Shown: piece by piece, positions 1-6,699 of the stretch | Numbering within the stretch: position 1 is the stretch's first letter | Layout: each line of letters opens with the position of its first letter | Assembly (NCBI GenBank): GCA_030631455.1 | Contig: DAOVLC010000076.1 | Coordinates: forward strand, 1 to 6,982 | Source of the DNA: Candidatus Zixiibacteriota bacterium | Lineage (GTDB): Bacteria; Zixibacteria; MSB-5A5; JAABVY01; JAHJOQ01 | Direction of reading: 5' to 3' | DNA: 6,982 nucleotides | The notes under the pieces: model-generated | Database searches by the model: none | Told to the model about the DNA's origin: nothing | What the model saw: the letters and a program-made list of their open reading frames with translations, nothing else | Made by a program: the position numbers and the translations under genes

Positions 1-57
1 CTCTACAACAGTCTGACGTCGAATGCAGGCTCAAGGCGAGGGCATTCTTAATTTAGG

Positions 58-86
58 TTGACAGTGGGCGGGCGATAAGATATCAT
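58..86 (+). promoter_or_regulatory. Candidate sigma70-type promoter for the ETF:quinone oxidoreductase gene
   Basis: A perfect -35 hexamer TTGACA (58-63) is followed by a 17-base spacer and a -10 hexamer TATCAT (81-86) that matches TATAAT at five of six positions. Transcription would begin near base 93, leaving an untranslated leader of about 105 bases before the ATG at 199. This is the best promoter match seen in the window. The boxes are seen directly; their use is inferred from the general bacterial consensus. Confidence 0.6.
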
Positions 87-110
87 TCGCTGAGTCGAGG
101 TAGCCGAATT

Positions 111-126
111 TGTGAAGCATTTCACA
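111..126. promoter_or_regulatory. CRP/FNR-family-like palindromic operator
   Basis: The 16-base sequence TGTGAAGCATTTCACA is a perfect inverted repeat with 6-base arms and a 4-base centre. It fits the classical CRP recognition pattern TGTGA-N6-TCACA exactly. Its centre lies about 25 bases downstream of the start site predicted from the 58-86 promoter, so a bound protein would more likely repress than activate that promoter. It could also fold as a short hairpin in the mRNA leader. Which regulator, if any, binds it is unknown. Confidence 0.4.
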
Positions 127-198
127 TGATTATTCGTTAGCCTATTTCGAGTTTGTTTCATATAGCCTTTGATAACATGCTTTTACGCGAGGAAACTA

Positions 199-1902
199 AT
201 GGACACCGAACGTGAGACACTCGAAGTTGACGTGCTGATAGTTGGCGCGGGACCAGCAGGTCTTGCGTGCGCATACCGCCTCAAAGAACTCATCGAGAAG
301 CACGAGGCAAAGCGAGCAGCGGGAGAATCATCCGACCAAAAAGATTTATCGGAAACTATGATTGCGGTCATCGAGAAGGGAGCGCATGTCGGGGCGCATG
401 AACTTTCCGGAGCGGTCATGGATCCGAAAGGGCTCGAAGAGTTGATTCCGGATTACGTCGACAAAGGCGCTCCGCTCGAAAAGAAGGTCGAGGATGATAC
501 GCTTTACTTTCTGACTGCATCCGGCAAGTTCGCAGCTCCCTGGCTCCCGAGCGGCATGCACAATCACGGTTATCATATTGTATCAATCAATCGCTTGACC
601 GCGTGGCTTGGAGAGCGCGTCGAAGAAAAGGAGGTCGATGTCCTCACGGGAATCGGCGGTGCGGAAGTTCTTTACGACGGGAACAAAGTGATTGGAATTC
701 GCACAGACGATAAGGGCAAAGACAAGGAAGGCAATCCGAAAACGAATTTCGAAGCGGGTACCGATATTCAGGCGAATGTGACCGTGCTGGCGGAAGGCAC
801 CCGAGGATCTCTCACGAAAGCGCTCGTCAACAAGCTTGGTCTGGATACCGACCGGAACCCGCAGGCATACCTGACCGGGATCAAGGAAATATGGGAGATT
901 CCCGAAGGAAGATTCAGCAAGGGAACGATCATACACTCGCTCGGTTTTCCGCTTGACTCGCGCACATACGGCGGCGGGTTCATATACACCATGAGTGACA
1001 CGATGCTGTCGATCGGATTAGCCGTCGGTCTTAACTGTCGCAATCCGTTGAACGATCCGCACAACCTGTTCTCGAAGTATAAGACTCATCCGTTCGTCAA
1101 GTCACTACTCGAAGGCGGCAAGATGCTCCGCTATGGTGCCAAAACCATACCTGAAGGCGGCTATTTTTCGATGCCGAGAATGTATGGCGACGGTTTCCTG
1201 ATTGTAGGCGATTCTGCCGGATTCCTCAATTCCCAGCGGCTGAAGGGTATCCACCTTGCGATCAAATCGGGCATTATGGCGGCAGATACGATCTTCGAGT
1301 CGCTCCTTGCAGATGATTGTTCCGAGAAAAAACTCGAATCGTTCAACACGAACTTCGAGAAATCATGGGCGAAAGATGAACTCTGGAAAGTCCGCAATTT
1401 CCATCAGGGATATGAAGAGGGGTTGTTCTCCGGCCTATTTCATACCGGCTTTCAGATGATCACAGGCGGTCGCGGTACAAAAGACAAATACGTGATCACA
1501 GAAGACCATAAGCACATGAAGACGGTGAAAGAGTACTTCGGTCAGGACACGGTCGATCCGAAGCACGATCGCATTTCACACGACGGGGAACTGACCCGGA
1601 GCAAACTCGACAGCGTGTACTACTCAGGAACGAAGCACGAGGAAGATCAGCCGTCACATCTGGTTATCAGCGATTACGACATCTGCAACAACAGGTGCAC
1701 CGAGGAATACGGCAATCCATGCCAGCATTTCTGCCCGGCAGACGTCTACGAGATGGAGGAGGATGAGAGCGGCAAGCTGAAGCTGAAACTCAATCCGTCG
1801 AACTGTGTCCACTGCAAAACATGCGATATCGCCGATCCGTACGGGATCATAACCTGGGTAGTCCCGGAAGGCGGCGGTGGCCCGAATTATGCCGACATGT
1901 AG
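199..1902 (+). CDS. Electron transfer flavoprotein:quinone oxidoreductase (ETF-QO)
   Basis: This 567-residue protein should take electrons from reduced electron transfer flavoprotein and pass them through FAD and a [4Fe-4S] cluster to membrane quinone, linking acyl-CoA and amino-acid dehydrogenases to respiration. An N-terminal Rossmann motif GAGPAG (residues 16-21) binds FAD, and a second FAD motif, GDSAGF, is at 337-342. The C-terminal ferredoxin-like domain has the family's cluster cysteines: C512 in CPADVYE, and C536, C539 and C542 in CVHCKTC. It ends in the typical [10 protein letters not shown] tail. The ATG at 199 is preferred because GAGG (189-192) sits six bases upstream; an in-frame TTG at 169 would add ten residues without a clear binding site. 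The length is normal for bacterial members. No ETF genes are visible here. Its last 81 bases recur in diverged form at 3524-3604. The family assignment is very secure. Confidence 0.96.
   Translation: MDTERETLEVDVLIVGAGPAGLACAYRLKELIEKHEAKRAAGESSDQKDLSETMIAVIEKGAHVGAHELSGAVMDPKGLEELIPDYVDKGAPLEKKVEDDTLYFLTASGKFAAPWLPSGMHNHGYHIVSINRLTAWLGERVEEKEVDVLTGIGGAEVLYDGNKVIGIRTDDKGKDKEGNPKTNFEAGTDIQANVTVLAEGTRGSLTKALVNKLGLDTDRNPQAYLTGIKEIWEIPEGRFSKGTIIHSLGFPLDSRTYGGGFIYTMSDTMLSIGLAVGLNCRNPLNDPHNLFSKYKTHPFVKSLLEGGKMLRYGAKTIPEGGYFSMPRMYGDGFLIVGDSAGFLNSQRLKGIHLAIKSGIMAADTIFESLLADDCSEKKLESFNTNFEKSWAKDELWKVRNFHQGYEEGLFSGLFHTGFQMITGGRGTKDKYVITEDHKHMKTVKEYFGQDTVDPKHDRISHDGELTRSKLDSVYYSGTKHEEDQPSHLVISDYDICNNRCTEEYGNPCQHFCPADVYEMEEDESGKLKLKLNPSNCVHCKTCDIADPYGIITWVVPEGGGGPNYADM
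1822..1902 (+). repeat. Direct repeat copy 1: 3' end of the ETF-QO gene
   Basis: These 81 bases run from the codon of cluster ligand C542 to the stop codon. They align without gaps to 3524-3604, with 72 identical bases by hand count. Immediate flanks on both sides show no convincing similarity. The copies are in the same orientation, 1702 bases apart, and bracket the aldehyde dehydrogenase gene. Confidence 0.9.
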
Positions 1903-2000
1903 CTGGCCGCTTGCTTTGAGCTGGGGCGCACCGTCACATGCGTCAGGGGTCAGAATCAAGAGTACTCGAGTCTAACTAATCATAGGTTGGGTGGAATTAT

Positions 2001-3437
2001 ATGGGTGACAGAGCAAGCAAAGGTCTTGACATAGACGCGGTAATGGAGAAGGCGGTGCAGGCGGCCTCCGCTTTCAGACAGCTTAACCAGGAACAGACTG
2101 ACAGGATTGTGAAAGCGGTATACGAAGCAGGATTTGACAGCCGCATACTCCTGGCAAAACTTGCTCATAAAGAGACGAAACTCGGTGTCTGGAAAGATAA
2201 AGTAATCAAGAATGTTATCGCGACACGGTTCGTCTATGAGGATATCAAAGACCTCAAGACGGTAGGGGTCATTGCAGAGGAAAACGATAACGGCATCGTA
2301 GAAATCGCTCAGCCGATAGGACCAATTTTCGCGGTTACGCCTATAACCAACCCGACATCAACCGTTCTCTTCAAGATAATCATCTCTCTTAAATCGAGAA
2401 ACCCGATCATAATCCGCCCTCATGGCGCCGCGAGAAAATGCTCCATCGAGGCTGCGCGTATCTGCTACGAAACTGCTTTAGAGCACGGCGCCCCGGAACA
2501 CTGCATACAGTGGATAAGACGCTCCACCGAAGAACAAACGCTCGCGTTCATGAGACACAAGAAAACAGCGATGATACTTGCCACCGGATCGACGGCTCTT
2601 GTGAGAGCAGCATACAGCTCCGGTAATCCTGCCATCGGAGTCGGCCCTGGGAATGTCCCCGTATTCATCGGAAAAACCGCTGATGTCCCATTTGCCGTGG
2701 AGCAGATTGTCATTTCCAAAACTTTCGACAACGGTACAGTCTGCGCGAGCGAACAGGCTCTCGTCGTTAGAAAATGCCATGTTGATGAGACGATCAAAGA
2801 ACTTAAACAACGGAATGCCTACTTCCTGTCGACAGAAGAGATCAAGCTTCTTGAACCGGTTGCATTCAATATGGCGACAAGAACGATGCGTGTCGAGGTT
2901 ATCGGACAGCAGGCACCGGCTATAGCCCGGATGGCGGGCATTGATGTCCCTCCGGATACGACTCTGTTAATCGCCATGCTTGACGAAGTGGGGATACAGT
3001 CTCCGCTTTCACTCGAGATTCTTGCCCCGATTCTGGCCTTCTATGTCGCCGAAGATATCGACCAGGCGATTGACTTATGTCGCAGGATCAACTTCAATGG
3101 CGGCTTGGGACATACCATCAGCATGTTTTCCAACAATGAAGAAAGGATTCGGTATTTTGCCTCCGTTATGAACGCCGGCCGGATTCTGGTTAACACACCC
3201 GCATCGCAGGGAGCTTTGGGAGGAACATACAACGCACTTCAACCCTCACTTACGCTGGGATGCGGAACGGGTGGGAAGAATATCACAACTGACAACATCT
3301 CTGCCAAGCACTTGCTCAATATCCAGCGCATCGCCAGGCGGGAAGTCCATGAGTGCATAAGGCCATCAAACCTGGATCTCTATCTGGACGAGTCAGTTGA
3401 CGCAAATACTTTCGAGCGAATACGCCATAGAGATTAA
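2001..3437 (+). CDS. CoA-acylating aldehyde dehydrogenase, stand-alone AdhE N-domain/EutE class
   Basis: This 478-residue protein should interconvert an aldehyde and its acyl-CoA using NAD(H), as in acetaldehyde dehydrogenase (acetylating). The catalytic cysteine is C248 within TFDNGTVCASEQ (241-252), matching the AdhE active-site motif. Other hallmarks are ITNPTST (115-121), ISLKSRNPIII (128-138), SSGNPAIGVGPGN (206-218), GLGHT (368-372) and LGCGTGGKN (419-427). It ends about 50 residues after the last motif, so the iron-dependent alcohol dehydrogenase half of full AdhE is absent. The ATG at 2001 has GGTGGA (1990-1995) five bases upstream. The true substrate is not settled: acetaldehyde, a longer aldehyde, or sulfoacetaldehyde (SauS-type relatives) are all possible. 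I see no clear microcompartment-targeting extension. Half of its 30 arginine codons are AGA/AGG, against 3 of 19 in the upstream gene. It is flanked by direct repeats of the ETF-QO 3' end, which hints at insertion. Confidence 0.9.
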   Translation: MGDRASKGLDIDAVMEKAVQAASAFRQLNQEQTDRIVKAVYEAGFDSRILLAKLAHKETKLGVWKDKVIKNVIATRFVYEDIKDLKTVGVIAEENDNGIVEIAQPIGPIFAVTPITNPTSTVLFKIIISLKSRNPIIIRPHGAARKCSIEAARICYETALEHGAPEHCIQWIRRSTEEQTLAFMRHKKTAMILATGSTALVRAAYSSGNPAIGVGPGNVPVFIGKTADVPFAVEQIVISKTFDNGTVCASEQALVVRKCHVDETIKELKQRNAYFLSTEEIKLLEPVAFNMATRTMRVEVIGQQAPAIARMAGIDVPPDTTLLIAMLDEVGIQSPLSLEILAPILAFYVAEDIDQAIDLCRRINFNGGLGHTISMFSNNEERIRYFASVMNAGRILVNTPASQGALGGTYNALQPSLTLGCGTGGKNITTDNISAKHLLNIQRIARREVHECIRPSNLDLYLDESVDANTFERIRHRD

Positions 3438-3450
3438 CCGGCAGCTGGCA

Positions 3451-3480
3451 TTGAATGCAGGCATCTGTACTCACTATACT
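3451..3480 (+). promoter_or_regulatory. Weak promoter-like sequence upstream of the ETF-QO fragment
   Basis: TTGAAT (3451-3456; four of six match TTGACA) and TATACT (3475-3480; five of six match TATAAT) are separated by 18 bases and face the ETF-QO fragment. No intact gene lies downstream on this strand, so it may be a relic or a chance match. Confidence 0.18.
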
Positions 3481-3523
3481 GAAAACCGACACTCTCCCCC
3501 AATCCTGTCAATCAGCAATCAGG

Positions 3524-3604
3524 TGCGATATCGCCGATCCGTACGGAACAATTACCTGGGTAGTCCCGGAAGGCGGTGGTGGCCCGAATTACGCGGATAT
3601 GTAA
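3524..3604 (+). pseudogene. Orphan 3'-end fragment of an ETF-QO gene (direct repeat copy 2)
   Basis: These 81 bases encode the 26 C-terminal residues of an ETF:quinone oxidoreductase, from the fourth cluster cysteine through the [10 protein letters not shown] tail, and end in TAA. Compared with the intact gene's end at 1822-1902, 9 bases in 8 codons differ. Seven of the eight codon changes are silent, including TAG to TAA, and one changes Ile to Thr. The rest of the gene, including both FAD motifs and three cluster cysteines, is missing. The frame stays open upstream to an ATG at 3455, giving a 49-residue reading frame, but no good ribosome-binding site is seen and the first 23 residues do not resemble ETF-QO. 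A non-functional remnant is the likeliest reading. The silent-change pattern suggests its ancestor was a working gene. Confidence 0.85.
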
Positions 3605-3650
3605 CGCGAGGAAGCTGTCGGCTTGTTCGGATGAAACTACTGCACCGTTT

Positions 3651-5123
3651 CTACTGCGAATAGGCTTGTCTGGCGAGCTTTGTAAGTTCCCAATACGGCG
3701 GAGAATAACCGTTTTCGCGCCGGAATTGATCTTCCAGCGAAAGCAGTTTCTCCGTTGCCGCCCTGTGCTTTCTTGAGTACCACTTGTTCCGCAATGCAGC
3801 GGTTGCACTCATACCCTCCGGCACTGGCCCAACCCATCCAACCTGATTGAGAACCACACTGTAAGCTTTCAACACTCTTGCCAATGGCAACATGTACAAG
3901 TCATAACCGAGCTGGTCACCTAGCTCTGCTCCTTCAAGCATGACATCAACCACAGCATTGTCGGCACGATCCTTGTAGAGAGTCTCATGATCCCGCCATT
4001 CGGCAACTACTCGAAGCTGCGGGTCGTATTCCAGATCGGATGGCTCCTGAGTGACGAAATTCTCGACCCCGAACATCGCCAGCCACGATTTAATCCCTCT
4101 GTTCGAGATATACGACACACCCATCCAGAGCCCGATACCAACCTGCTCGTATGCCTCTGACACGACCTCCGAGCAGAACAGCTTCGAATGATCGCGGAAA
4201 TCCATGGCGAAGTCATATGGAGTGTGAATACTTGTTGCTTTCCGTCGTGCATACTCGGCTGCCTTGTGAGGAAGCATGGGATCTGACTGAATCGCAGGCA
4301 GGTCTGAACGCAGTCGAAGAACCATTATTCTGAGTTTGGTATCTTCGAGATAGTCCTCGACTGTCGATATCACCACGCCGCTCTCGATGTGTGCTTCAAT
4401 GATGGATATCTTGCCTGTGGTTGGGTCGACATGAGCCAGGGCCGCGTGCGAGAAATTCCCGGGATAATCGTTACCGCGTGCGATCAGCGCTGAGGTCGGT
4501 GCACCACCGCGCGACACCAGAATGTCGCCGCTGTGGATTGTAACTCCGAGGATCCTTGCGGATGGCGTAGCTGATGATTCATCGCTTTCAGGCACAGCCT
4601 CAGGGATTCTGTTTCCCGGCGATTGCATCATTACTTCTTCTATCGCAGTGCGACCGCCATACTGAACCCGATATATGCGGTCCCGCGCTGCAGCTGAGTT
4701 CATATCCCAATGTACTGACTGATCCTTGACGGCCATTCTTATCAGGCCAAATATCTTGACATAATCCATCAATCTTTCCGGACATACGCCCAGAAGAGTG
4801 CCGAGTTCAAAGAAGCTGCCTTCAACATCAGTGAAAAGCGGGGCCTCCGGCTTGAGTGTATCAGATTGAAGTAATGTGAGAAGGCTTTCGATTTCAGCGA
4901 AGCCCGATAAAATACGAGGCGAAAGACAAGTGCAGTCTTCAGACCGAAGAGCTTTGAACCGAGCCTCCAGTCGTGACCAGTATTCGTCCTGGTTCCATGT
5001 GAAAGGTTCCCTCTCCCCCGCTTCAGGAACTGAAGGTACAGAATCCGGGATAAGAAGAATGAGATAGAGAGAGGCGAAAAGTGCACAGGAAGCCAGGAAC
5101 TGTTTGATCCACCGGGATTTCAT
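3651..5123 (-). CDS. Membrane-anchored or exported permuted papain-like amidase (YiiX/C92-type)
   Basis: This protein of about 490 residues begins with a basic stretch and a hydrophobic segment (about residues 5-26), a signal peptide or membrane anchor, so the rest is probably outside the cytoplasm. The central region has the motif order of permuted NlpC/P60-like (YiiX/YaeF) enzymes: GDILV (199-203), H226 in FSHAAL, acidic candidates E243 and E247 after it, then C317 in FCSEVVSEAY. In this class the His precedes the Cys, reversing the papain order. Relatives are thought to cleave amide or ester bonds in cell-wall peptides or lipids; the substrate here is unknown. E. coli YiiX is only about 200 residues, so the extra N-terminal region (about 30-190) and C-terminal region (about 355-490) are unexplained. 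The ATG at 5123 overlaps the stop of a short upstream frame (ATGA). In-frame TTG codons at 5132 and 5129 are closer to the Shine-Dalgarno GGAAGG (5138-5143) and remain possible starts. It converges on the ETF-QO fragment, with no terminator visible. Confidence 0.8.
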   Translation of the reverse strand: MKSRWIKQFLASCALFASLYLILLIPDSVPSVPEAGEREPFTWNQDEYWSRLEARFKALRSEDCTCLSPRILSGFAEIESLLTLLQSDTLKPEAPLFTDVEGSFFELGTLLGVCPERLMDYVKIFGLIRMAVKDQSVHWDMNSAAARDRIYRVQYGGRTAIEEVMMQSPGNRIPEAVPESDESSATPSARILGVTIHSGDILVSRGGAPTSALIARGNDYPGNFSHAALAHVDPTTGKISIIEAHIESGVVISTVEDYLEDTKLRIMVLRLRSDLPAIQSDPMLPHKAAEYARRKATSIHTPYDFAMDFRDHSKLFCSEVVSEAYEQVGIGLWMGVSYISNRGIKSWLAMFGVENFVTQEPSDLEYDPQLRVVAEWRDHETLYKDRADNAVVDVMLEGAELGDQLGYDLYMLPLARVLKAYSVVLNQVGWVGPVPEGMSATAALRNKWYSRKHRAATEKLLSLEDQFRRENGYSPPYWELTKLARQAYSQ

Positions 5124-5239
5124 GCGCAACAATCAATCCTTCCGGGCAGGCACCGTAGTTTCAGCGCGGAAGAGTATACCATAGGCATACGTAAGACTAA
5201 CTTACGGTGCTGAATCTGAGAATATTCGGGTGCTGCCAT
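5120..5239 (-). CDS. Possible 39-residue leader peptide, translationally coupled to the C92-type gene
   Basis: A short open frame starts at ATG (5239-5237) with a strong Shine-Dalgarno GGAGG (5250-5246) six bases upstream. It ends at TGA (5122-5120). The stop overlaps the ATG of the downstream amidase gene as ATGA, a common arrangement for translational coupling. The predicted peptide starts MAAPEYSQIQ, has no recognisable domain, and ends with a cysteine pair. A 40-codon open frame alone is unremarkable; the good binding site together with the ATGA overlap is what supports it. Against it, the promoter proposed at 5173-5181 lies inside it, so it would be translated only from transcripts starting further upstream, such as read-through from the glutamate synthase gene. 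Confidence 0.3.
   Translation of the reverse strand: MAAPEYSQIQHRKLVLRMPMVYSSALKLRCLPGRIDCCA
5150..5210 (-). promoter_or_regulatory. Competing inverted repeats upstream of the C92-type gene
   Basis: Two inverted repeats share bases here. A 6-base perfect stem with a 5-base loop (5190-5195 with 5201-5206, arms CGTAAG/CTTACG) overlaps the arm of an 8-base perfect pair (5150-5157 with 5203-5210, arms GCACCGTA/TACGGTGC). In RNA the two cannot form together. The 3' arm of the long stem ends six bases before the GGAAGG ribosome-binding site. This could be an operator or an RNA switch; function is inference only. Confidence 0.25.
5173..5181 (-). promoter_or_regulatory. Extended -10 promoter candidate for the C92-type gene
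   Basis: Read on the minus strand, TGG followed by TATACT (5181-5173) matches the extended -10 pattern TGnTATAAT except at one base. No good -35 hexamer is present, which extended -10 promoters tolerate. Transcription would start near 5166, roughly 43 bases before the ATG at 5123. The CGTAAG/CTTACG inverted repeat (5190-5206) would cover the -35 region and could serve as an operator. Confidence 0.4.
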
Positions 5240-5247
5240 TTGGCACC
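5229..5247 (-). other. Hairpin over the start of the short leader frame; weak terminator candidate
   Basis: GGTGC (5247-5243) pairs with GCACC (5233-5229) in the minus-strand RNA, leaving a 9-base loop that contains the leader ATG; an alternative inner pairing exists. The stem uses the last two bases of the GGAGG ribosome-binding site, so it could mask that start. It lies 43 bases after the glutamate synthase stop codon but has no U-rich tail, so it is a poor intrinsic terminator. Confidence 0.25.
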
Positions 5248-5289
5248 TCCGCATTATTAGGATACGGGACTTGCAGTGACAACTACTAC

Positions 5290-6690
5290 TCAGACATGCT
5301 CGACCATTGTGTGCTCTGATATCTCCAAATTAGTCGTGCACAGATCCTGAATAGACAGACTATGGACGTTATTGTTTCCAGTCAACCGCGCGAAGTGCTT
5401 AAGCTCTTCGGTGCAGACGCGGAGGTAATTCTCAAGTTGTCTGGTTGATCGTTCGATGTCAAATCGCGCCCGCAATTCGGGGTCCTGGGTAGTGATACCG
5501 ACTGGGCACTTGTCTGCATGACATTGACGGTACTGCTGACAACCGCATGCCATCAAAGCCGCACTCGCTATCGGAATTGCATCTGCACCAAGCGCCAATG
5601 CCTTGGCGAAATCGGACGATACCCTGAATCCCCCTGTGATCATGAGTGATATGTTCGATGCGCCTTTCTCGTCGAGGAATTTCCGCGCTCTATGCAGTGC
5701 GAATATGGTCAGAACCGAAGTCGCTGCCTTCACGAACTTGGGTGCCGCTCCCGTCGCACCGGGCCTGCCGTCGATGGTAATGAAATCGGGCTTCGCATGG
5801 AGGATGACTTCCAGATCGGCCTCTATGTTTCCTGCGGCAATCTTCACGCCAATCGGCTTGCCCCCGGAAGTCTCGCGCAGCCAGGACACCTTATTTTTCA
5901 GATCGTCAGCTGTGAGGATGTCATCGAAGTGCGCGGGGCTGATAATGTCCAGGCCTTCGGCGAATCCGCGAATCTCAGCGATTTCCTTCGTGACTTTGGA
6001 ACCGGGCAGATGCCCCCCCATTCCCGGCTTGGAGGACTGACCGATCTTGATTTCGATTGCATCTACTTTCTTCAGGTTCTCTTCGGTAACGCTGTATTTG
6101 TTCGGGACATACTCGAAGATGTACTTGTATGAGCATTCCATAGACTCGGGGAGAATGCCCCCCTCACCGGAGCACATGGCAGTCTTCATCGCCGCACTGC
6201 CCCTCGCGAGAGCAATCTTTACTTCTTTTGATAGCGCACCGAACGACATGTGGCTCACGTATATGGGAGTCTCGATAACAAGAGGGTGTTTGGCGCTCGG
6301 TCCGATTACTGTCGTTGCCGAGACCGGCTCGTCATCGTTCAGCGGAATCCTGGCGAGCTGTGCGCCTTTGATCAGAATGTCATCCCACGAGACCACCGGC
6401 TTCTTCGTGCGCATAGGCTCAATGACAGACTTGCCCGTCTCAGCCATAGCGTGAATATCAGCCATATACTCTTCCAGATCATCTGATGTGCGCCGAAAAT
6501 CTTCGAGAGACGGAGTGGAAGGTTTTGAGGCACTATCGGCCTGCTCTCCCCCTGCTTCAACCAGTATGAAATAGGATTTAGCAGAACCGCACACAGGACA
6601 GACCCAATCGTCGGGAAGGTCTTCCCACTTCGTACCCTCCTTTACTTCGTCGTACACGTAGTCGCAGACGGTGCACCTATATACAGCCAT
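5290..6690 (-). CDS. Rubredoxin-fused FMN-binding glutamate synthase domain protein
   Basis: This 466-residue protein begins with a rubredoxin domain (about residues 1-45) whose iron ligands are C6 and C9 (CTVC) and C31 and C34 (CPVCG). A linker follows, then the FMN-binding alpha/beta barrel of glutamate synthase (about 90-440). Typical barrel motifs are MSFGALS (148-154), [17 protein letters not shown] (214-230), PAHFDDI (252-258), [12 protein letters not shown] (306-317) and ITGGFR (351-356). The 3Fe-4S ligands are C384, C390 and C395, before PVGI. The glutamine amidotransferase domain of full GltB is absent, as is the FAD/NADPH subunit, so classical glutamine-dependent synthesis is not expected. 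The rubredoxin domain may supply electrons instead; the actual reaction is not known. The start is firm: AGAGG (6701-6697) overlaps the upstream stop codon and lies six bases from the ATG. It sits 9 bases after rubrerythrin, so the two form an operon. Domain calls are secure; physiological role is uncertain. Confidence 0.92.
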   Translation of the reverse strand: MAVYRCTVCDYVYDEVKEGTKWEDLPDDWVCPVCGSAKSYFILVEAGGEQADSASKPSTPSLEDFRRTSDDLEEYMADIHAMAETGKSVIEPMRTKKPVVSWDDILIKGAQLARIPLNDDEPVSATTVIGPSAKHPLVIETPIYVSHMSFGALSKEVKIALARGSAAMKTAMCSGEGGILPESMECSYKYIFEYVPNKYSVTEENLKKVDAIEIKIGQSSKPGMGGHLPGSKVTKEIAEIRGFAEGLDIISPAHFDDILTADDLKNKVSWLRETSGGKPIGVKIAAGNIEADLEVILHAKPDFITIDGRPGATGAAPKFVKAATSVLTIFALHRARKFLDEKGASNISLMITGGFRVSSDFAKALALGADAIPIASAALMACGCQQYRQCHADKCPVGITTQDPELRARFDIERSTRQLENYLRVCTEELKHFARLTGNNNVHSLSIQDLCTTNLEISEHTMVEHV

Positions 6691-6699
6691 CAGTGGCCT

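Noticed and set aside
21..30. GAATGCAGGC at 21-30, repeated at 3453-3462.
   Set aside because: Ten-base matches are expected by chance in a window of this size, and the flanks do not align.
1..56. Possible C-terminal end of an upstream plus-strand gene; frames 1 and 3 are open from the edge to stops at 49-51 and 54-56.
   Set aside because: Sixteen or seventeen codons with no recognisable motif cannot be told from chance.
169..198. TTG start at 169 for ETF-QO, adding ten residues.
   Set aside because: The ATG at 199 has GAGG at six-base spacing, and the added residues do not fit the usual ETF-QO N-terminus.
1932..1971. CGTCA direct repeats (1932-1936, 1941-1945) and the ACTCGAGT palindrome (1964-1971) between ETF-QO and the dehydrogenase.
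   Set aside because: They are too short to distinguish from chance, and no clear -35/-10 pair lies with them.
3445..3457. Small inverted repeat GCATT/AATGC after the dehydrogenase stop as a terminator.
   Set aside because: The stem is only about four pairs with a minimal loop and no T-run, so it is not a credible terminator.
3604..3616. ACGCGAGGAA-type match between 3604-3616 and the ETF-QO leader at 185-197 (12 of 13 bases).
   Set aside because: By a simple count of base pairs in the window, several such short matches are expected by chance, and it is not collinear with the 81-base repeat.
3397..3663. Plus-strand 88-codon open frame spanning the dehydrogenase end and the ETF-QO fragment.
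   Set aside because: It reads the ETF-QO fragment in the wrong frame, starts inside the dehydrogenase gene and has no family features.
5603..6132. Long plus-strand open frames (5603-6040 and 5692-6132) opposite the glutamate synthase gene.
   Set aside because: The minus-strand frame has unmistakable family motifs throughout this span, and the opposite-strand translations show no recognisable domain.
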